DNA from: a virus
Virus record (IMG/VR): IMGVR_UViG_3300037882_004189
Coordinates: 1 to 44,263 of that record
Length of the DNA: 44,263 nucleotides
Reading direction: 5' to 3' (one strand)
Positions 40,719 to 44,263 of the stretch are shown here, piece after piece (the first letter of the stretch is position 1; the number at the start of each line of letters is the position of its first letter). Under the pieces are notes generated by a model. It made no database searches. It had not been told where the DNA came from and saw only the letters and a list, made by a program, of their open reading frames with translations. The position numbers and the translations under genes are program-made.

Positions 40719-41068
40719 ACCAGCCCCATTTCTTTTTTAAGCGCCTGTAATTGCTGATCCGCGAGTTCGTTAAGTTGATTTTCTGGAATGCAGTTGATGA
40801 CACGAAGAGCGAGGCTTAGTTGTTTTTGTAAAAGGTCAACTGTATTTTGTTGCTGTTTAATCTTATTTTTGTAGTGTTCAAGATTTTTATTAATATTATA
40901 AATTGCTTCTGCTTTTAGGTGTTCTTCTAAATAGTAAAGAAGGTCTCCGTATACATCATCAATTGCTTCTTTGAGCCTTTTTTGTGCGACTTCTTTAAGT
41001 TTTTCGCTAATAGCTTCGGCCGATTTTTGCCAATCAGCATCAGTAGGCTTACCTCTTTCCCGTCTCAT
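40715..41068 (-). CDS. Coiled-coil hypothetical protein, 117 aa
   Basis: The 117-aa protein is almost all helix with heptad-like Leu and Ile (INKNLEHYKNKIKQQQNTVDLLQKQL), predicting a coiled coil or helical bundle. Its start overlaps the previous stop by ATGA with AAAGGA upstream. Function unknown. Confidence 0.6.
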   Translation of the reverse strand: MRRERGKPTDADWQKSAEAISEKLKEVAQKRLKEAIDDVYGDLLYYLEEHLKAEAIYNINKNLEHYKNKIKQQQNTVDLLQKQLSLALRVINCIPENQLNELADQQLQALKKEMGLV

Positions 41069-41256
41069 GAAATTAATCCTTTAAATTTTCTGCATAGTTT
41101 AGCAATCGCCGTGGTTATCCGCTCTACGAGACGGCGTATAAATTCTAAAAAAGAGTAGCCGATGATCCAAAGTGCTACAAGGGCAGCGAATCCGAGGAAT
41201 AAAACTAGGTTAGCAGTGTGGTAACCCACAGTGGCGGTGAAACCTTCGTAAAACAT
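41065..41256 (-). CDS. Small membrane protein, 63 aa
   Basis: The start at 41256 (MFYEGFTATVGYHTANLVLFLG) overlaps the TAA of the gene before it; a longer frame to 41331 is not supported. A membrane segment spans about residues 15-37 (NLVLFLGFAALVALWIIGYSF), followed by a basic tail with Arg and Lys. It is probably an inner-membrane protein with its basic C-terminus inside. Confidence 0.65.
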   Translation of the reverse strand: MFYEGFTATVGYHTANLVLFLGFAALVALWIIGYSFLEFIRRLVERITTAIAKLCRKFKGLIS

Positions 41257-41648
41257 TATAATACTCCGTAATCTGTCTGTTTTGCATCCCGAAAAGCGAG
41301 CTCGGCACGTTCGTCTATCTTGTCGCCCCATTCATCCTCGCCCCCATATTCACTGTGGTCGGAGAGAAAGTTCTGGACTATCTCGGGGAGGTCGTCCCAA
41401 GGGGTTTCCCACTCGTGAGTTTCGTAGTATTCGAGAATTTCCGAGATTTCAACAAAGTGCACTGTTTCGTTTTTTTCATCTATCTCGAGAAGGGATGAGA
41501 AATAAGGGTTGGAAGAATTTGCCATGAACTGGGGGGATTTTAGAAAGGCTTCGAGGTTTTCGTGGAGGAACTCTTCCCTCCATCTCTCAGGCATATACTC
41601 AGAGGCCGTCTTATCACCGTCGAAGAGGGTTAGGATATATTTTTTCAT
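41256..41648 (-). CDS. Acidic hypothetical protein, 130 aa
   Basis: The 130-aa protein is strongly acidic (HFVEISEILEYYETHEWETPWDDLPEIVQNFL) and aromatic-rich, as many phage DNA-mimic or inhibitor proteins are, though nothing specific identifies it. AGGAG precedes the ATG and both ends overlap neighbours. Confidence 0.55.
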   Translation of the reverse strand: MKKYILTLFDGDKTASEYMPERWREEFLHENLEAFLKSPQFMANSSNPYFSSLLEIDEKNETVHFVEISEILEYYETHEWETPWDDLPEIVQNFLSDHSEYGGEDEWGDKIDERAELAFRDAKQTDYGVL

Positions 41649-42001
41649 TGCTTTGGCTCCTGAAAAGAAAAATCTACACTTTCACTGTAATACCCATTAC
41701 TCTCCCCAAGCCAGCGCACATCGACTGACCCTTTTATCGAGCGAAAAGTGTAGAATGTCCATGTGCGGCTATCGTCACTGGGCTCAAAACCTTCTGGATC
41801 ACTTCCTTCTCTTTCCTCGGCGACAAGAAGAGGGTGACCAAGTAGGTCATCCCAGTCCCCGTTTACGTCCTCTATGGTTACAATCTCGCAACAATCTTGC
41901 TGGTGATACCATCGAGCTATAGCTCCATTTGAGAACTTGAAGGTTATCTCGTCGTATTCTTGCTTTATCTCTACAGGTATTAAGCCTATTAACTGTTCCA
42001 T
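41645..42001 (-). CDS. Acidic protein, DUF7448-like
   Basis: The pattern YHQQDCCEIVTIEDVNGDWDDLLGHPLLVAEE resembles a family (DUF7448, from memory) common in phages and of unknown function. The 118-aa protein is acidic with a C-terminal beta-like half. AAGGAC precedes the ATG. It overlaps a 52-aa membrane-protein gene by 13 nt. Confidence 0.5.
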   Translation of the reverse strand: MEQLIGLIPVEIKQEYDEITFKFSNGAIARWYHQQDCCEIVTIEDVNGDWDDLLGHPLLVAEEREGSDPEGFEPSDDSRTWTFYTFRSIKGSVDVRWLGESNGYYSESVDFSFQEPKQ

Positions 42002-42147
42002 ATTTTTTTGTCCTTTAAGGTTGTTAAGAAAGAATTAAATTCGAAAAGCTGGTTTTCAATTCGTACTATACAGATGTATATAGCTGTAAATCCGAGGGTA
42101 ATAGAAAGGGTGACTAAAAATAGAAGTGCTACAGAGGTTTCTATCAT
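41989..42147 (-). CDS. Small membrane protein, 52 aa
   Basis: A 52-codon frame starts at ATG 42147, overlapping the TGA of the preceding gene, and ends at TAA 41989. Residues about 6-29 form a membrane segment (VALLFLVTLSITLGFTAIYI), followed by a polar tail ending KDKKIWNS. The coupled start and clear membrane character suggest a real gene, comparable to the other short membrane proteins of this region. Confidence 0.6.
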   Translation of the reverse strand: MIETSVALLFLVTLSITLGFTAIYICIVRIENQLFEFNSFLTTLKDKKIWNS

Positions 42148-42368
42148 CAACGGACTCCTTTTGCGTGGAAAAGTTCGGCGCGGCGGAGGCTTTCTTTGGC
42201 TGCCTTACAAAGATCATTGGCAAATACTGGAAAATATACCTCCGCCACTGTGTTATGGACGTTTACTAAGTACTTTCCTGGTTTTTGCTCATTCTCGGCC
42301 GTCAGGCGAATTGTGAATGACATCCCCAGCGTTCGCACACTTGTCTCAAATTCTTCGATATTAAACAT
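42147..42368 (-). CDS. Hypothetical protein, 73 aa
   Basis: GGAGAG 4-5 nt before ATG 42368 sets the start (MFNIEEFETSVRTLGMSFTIRL). ATG 42407, which overlaps the previous stop by ATGA, would add 13 residues. The protein is beta-rich then helical and not recognised. Confidence 0.55.
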   Translation of the reverse strand: MFNIEEFETSVRTLGMSFTIRLTAENEQKPGKYLVNVHNTVAEVYFPVFANDLCKAAKESLRRAELFHAKGVR

Positions 42369-42403
42369 TTTACTCTCCAAAAAACGAGCTAAAGAAACAA
42401 GCT

Positions 42404-43003
42404 TCATTTGTATTTTTCGCTAAGTTTTCCTTCATGATCTAAAAAACCTTTTTCCTGTAAAAAGGTAACAGCACTTTCTTTTGAGAGCTTTGCTTTTGCA
42501 GAAGCCTCTGAGGGGGTGAAAGGAGGAATGCATTTTACCCCCGTATACAAAGTGCCGTCTGCGTGGAAGAGATAACCTTCACTGCTAATGTGGTTTTCAA
42601 GGTTTTCGCTACTTGTTTGATACAAGAACTCGTAGTGAAAGAGGTTGTGAAGCCATTTTTCTAGCTCGCGCTTGGCTTCTGCGTCCTGCTCGGCGGCAAA
42701 GAGATTTACAATCTCGCGCATAACGAGATCATGAGGGAAGTATTTTGCAAGCACCTCTTCCCACTCTGGATTTGGCGTGCGCTTGAACTCAAGGAAAGTA
42801 AGAGGCGGAGCTGGTTTTTTTATGTCGGTGAAGTTTACTCGGTAAGATGTAATTCCTAGAACTTTCTCCATGCCCTTAATGTCATCGCTATCCCAAAGTA
42901 TCTCACAAAGTTCGGACAGGGAAGGGGTTATTTCCCCTTCCAAATCATCCATAACTTTTTGCTGTGCATCTTCATCCAGCTCGTCGTAGGTGAAAAGTTC
43001 CAT
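42404..43003 (-). CDS. Hypothetical protein, 199 aa
   Basis: The start at 43003 (MELFTYDELDEDAQQKVMDDL) overlaps the TGA of the 52-aa gene before it. The first helix recalls the short ELFTYDELDEDAQ-type opening of other phage early proteins; in full the protein is acidic, mostly helical and unrecognised. A longer frame to 43189 is rejected because it covers that upstream gene. Confidence 0.6.
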   Translation of the reverse strand: MELFTYDELDEDAQQKVMDDLEGEITPSLSELCEILWDSDDIKGMEKVLGITSYRVNFTDIKKPAPPLTFLEFKRTPNPEWEEVLAKYFPHDLVMREIVNLFAAEQDAEAKRELEKWLHNLFHYEFLYQTSSENLENHISSEGYLFHADGTLYTGVKCIPPFTPSEASAKAKLSKESAVTFLQEKGFLDHEGKLSEKYK

Positions 43004-43161
43004 CACAGCGCCCCATAGTGGCGAGATGCAAGAGAAAGCGCTGTGTCGAATGAGCGCACAATGTACTCGCGCCCTGCGATGAGAAGGCGAATGCACCCGT
43101 TTGAAAGTGGCTGGAAGCGAATGCCGAGGGCGATAAGGGTGTTCTTTTCTTTCTGTGTCAT
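43003..43161 (-). CDS. Small hypothetical protein, 52 aa
   Basis: AAAGGA about 8 nt upstream opens a 52-codon frame at ATG 43161 (MTQKEKNTLIALGIRFQPL), ending with TGA at 43003 that overlaps the next start. The peptide is basic, with Arg, Leu and Ile in a pattern that would fold as a short strand-helix unit (CIRLLIAGREYIVRSFDTAL). Its ribosome-binding site and coupling support a real gene. Confidence 0.65.
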   Translation of the reverse strand: MTQKEKNTLIALGIRFQPLSNGCIRLLIAGREYIVRSFDTALSLASRHYGAL

Positions 43162-43269
43162 TTTCTTGTCCTTTCCCTGCTGTGCTCATCAGTTACAGAT
43201 AGCAGGGGTACTGTAAGACAGGGGCAAAGCCCTGTTTCGCGGGTAGTAAAGGGTAACTTCCAAGCCCCG

Positions 43270-43494
43270 TCACATGAAGTTAAAGATGAACATAAGCCCG
43301 AGGCCGAGCCCGATGCTGACAAGAACAGTTCCCGCTATTGCGGCTGCGATTACGTGCGCGAAGATTTTAAGCAGTTTAGAATAAGTATAACTGAATTTTT
43401 TCCCATCACGGCAAGTACCAGTTACAAGGTAACGATCCCCTTCTTGATGTTCCCAGCTACTTGCGCCATTAACTCTTTCTATTGGACTTTTCAT
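43270..43494 (-). CDS. Small membrane protein, 74 aa
   Basis: The N-terminal 40 residues are polar (WEHQEGDRYLVTGTCRDGKK), followed by a membrane segment at about 46-71 rich in Ile, Gly, Val and Leu. An AAAGGAAATAAAAA leader precedes ATG 43494 inside the end of the first gene of the operon. Topology, if any signal, would place the N-terminus inside. Function unknown. Confidence 0.6.
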   Translation of the reverse strand: MKSPIERVNGASSWEHQEGDRYLVTGTCRDGKKFSYTYSKLLKIFAHVIAAAIAGTVLVSIGLGLGLMFIFNFM

Positions 43495-43966
43495 TTTTTA
43501 TTTCCTTTTTTGCTGCGGCGATTAATTCATCAAGCGGTTCGGAGGAGCGGGGGGAAGAGGCGAACCAGTGCGCCCAAAAAACCTCGCCCTGTGGGGTCGC
43601 GCCCCAGTTGATCCCTAGCTGCGGATGTTTCACTGCAAGGCTTCCCGCGTTTCTCAACCAATTTTCATTAAAGACTATCGTTTTTGGCTGCGATGTTATT
43701 TCAGGAAAGCGGTAGAGATCTAGGCGCTGCCGTTTCACGTCCTCCCGCGCTTGCCGAAACATGCGCTCGAGGGCAAGAACGCCGCGCTTGTCCCCTTTGG
43801 TGAAATAGTTGTGCCAGAACTTTGCGCCCTGCGGCGTGTCAGCCCATGAGATACAAGGAGGCGCTGAACCACAAGGGCTAAAGAACTGTGTAAGGTTTTC
43901 TAGTACATCTTGCGGGGTCGTGCCCATTGCTGCCCAGTTAAAACGAATATTTCTGTTGCGTGGCAT
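43469..43966 (-). CDS. First early protein, two internal W..TPQG..FW repeats
   Basis: The 165-aa protein contains two similar units, residues about 39-79 and 119-158: ISWADTPQGAKFWHNY and INWGATPQGEVFWAHW, each followed by a helix (LERMFRQAREDVK, LDELIAAAKKEIK). A weaker third copy is at 9-24 (FNWAAMGTTPQDVLEN). I do not recognise the repeat. It is the first gene behind the main leftward promoter, so it is likely an early protein. AAAGGA precedes the ATG. Confidence 0.65.
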   Translation of the reverse strand: MPRNRNIRFNWAAMGTTPQDVLENLTQFFSPCGSAPPCISWADTPQGAKFWHNYFTKGDKRGVLALERMFRQAREDVKRQRLDLYRFPEITSQPKTIVFNENWLRNAGSLAVKHPQLGINWGATPQGEVFWAHWFASSPRSSEPLDELIAAAKKEIKNEKSNRKS

Positions 43967-43988
43967 ATTCTTTTCCTTTCGATAACGT

Positions 43989-44017
43989 ACGATAGCACAG
44001 GCTGAAAGCGGTGTAAA
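43989..44017 (-). promoter_or_regulatory. Main leftward early promoter
   Basis: On the minus strand TTTACA (44012-44017) and TATCGT (43989-43994) are 17 bp apart, five and four of six consensus matches. It lies about 20-45 bp upstream of the first gene of the leftward operon. Confidence 0.6.
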
Positions 44018-44215
44018 GCCCGTATTTGCAGGTTATGTAGATTTTTTCGCGTCTCGGTATACGCCCCGTGCTATGCGCTCGTGCTCCCCCATAAATACCC
44101 ATATGCCCACCTTATATTACCTACATGATGCTGCATAAAGCGTGGGAGGGTTGCGTGTTTGCCCACGTGGTGGGTGTGCAGCCGTACAGTGGGGTATGGC
44201 GCTAGGACTTTATTC
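44018..44215. other. Right-end non-coding region
   Basis: No gene is seen. CCCAC-GTG-GTGGG (44162-44174) forms a short hairpin. GGTATGGCGC (44193-44202) is an exact reverse complement of the end of repeat copy 2, a possible half-site. If the ends join, this and the left end form a single non-coding region of about 0.6 kb. Confidence 0.45.
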
Positions 44216-44263
44216 GGGGGGGGGGGGAATATATTCCTAAAAAAAAAAAAAAAAAAAAGAAAA
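44216..44263. repeat. G12 tract and A20-G-A4 tract at the right end
   Basis: Twelve G (44216-44227) are followed by a short AT-rich spacer and 20 A (44239-44258), one G and four A. Such adjacent homopolymers are rare in the rest of the window and may be a genuine genome end, a nick-related element or an assembly artefact. Confidence 0.5.

Noticed and set aside
43200-43260. ACAGGG...CCCTGT hairpin as a terminator
   Set aside because: The stem is only six pairs and no T-run follows on either strand.

Overview
The window reads as an essentially complete genome (44.3 kb) of a short-tailed, podovirus-type phage of a Gram-negative bacterium. It has podoviral head and tail genes (terminase, T7-type portal, Bbp17/Bbp16-like capsid and cement proteins, tubular tail proteins, large internal virion proteins), a GH108 muramidase and its own replication genes. 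I found no integrase, recognisable repressor, phage RNA polymerase, reverse transcriptase or tRNA. That suggests a virulent phage transcribed by host RNA polymerase, and sigma70-like promoters are visible. The capsid, cement and Bbp19-like proteins resemble those of Bordetella phage BPP-1 as I remember that phage; the host cannot be named from the sequence.

Layout: (1) 1-375 is a non-coding left end with an A tract, a 13-bp-stem hairpin, repeated GGTATATGGGG elements and a rho-independent terminator. (2) 376-1568 holds four small leftward genes behind two sigma70-like promoters. (3) 1569-1952 is a non-coding divergent promoter region. (4) 1953-25859 is one rightward late block: small terminase, SGNH esterase, lysis genes, large terminase, portal, scaffold, capsid, cement, tail tube and nozzle, ejection proteins, tail fibre and tailspike. 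(5) 25816-37538 is a leftward replication and recombination block: AAA+ ATPase, family A DNA polymerase in two pieces with a DUF1937 gene between them, DUF3310 protein, ParB-like/methyltransferase fusion, SSB-like protein, Sak4-like RecA ATPase, Fe-S PD-(D/E)XK nuclease, HIRAN protein and UvrD-like helicase. (6) 37535-43966 is a tightly coupled leftward early block of about twenty small, mostly unrecognised genes, including several short membrane proteins. (7) 43967-44263 carries the promoter of that block and ends in a G12 and an A20 tract.

The leftward genes probably act early and in mid-infection: host take-over by the small genes, then replication and recombination. The rightward block supplies packaging, particles and lysis. 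Nearly all neighbours overlap by ATGA or TAATG-type junctions, so translational coupling is the rule. The strongest oddities are a DNA polymerase broken inside its 3'-5' exonuclease domain, whose front half is fused to a uracil-DNA glycosylase domain; a 33-bp inverted-repeat family in separate intergenic gaps; and a virion protein with both transglycosylase and M15-peptidase signatures. I also report seven reading frames shorter than 60 codons that fit the operon structure (1198-1374, 11371-11550, 25764-25859, 39783-39890, 40222-40281, 41989-42147, 43003-43161).
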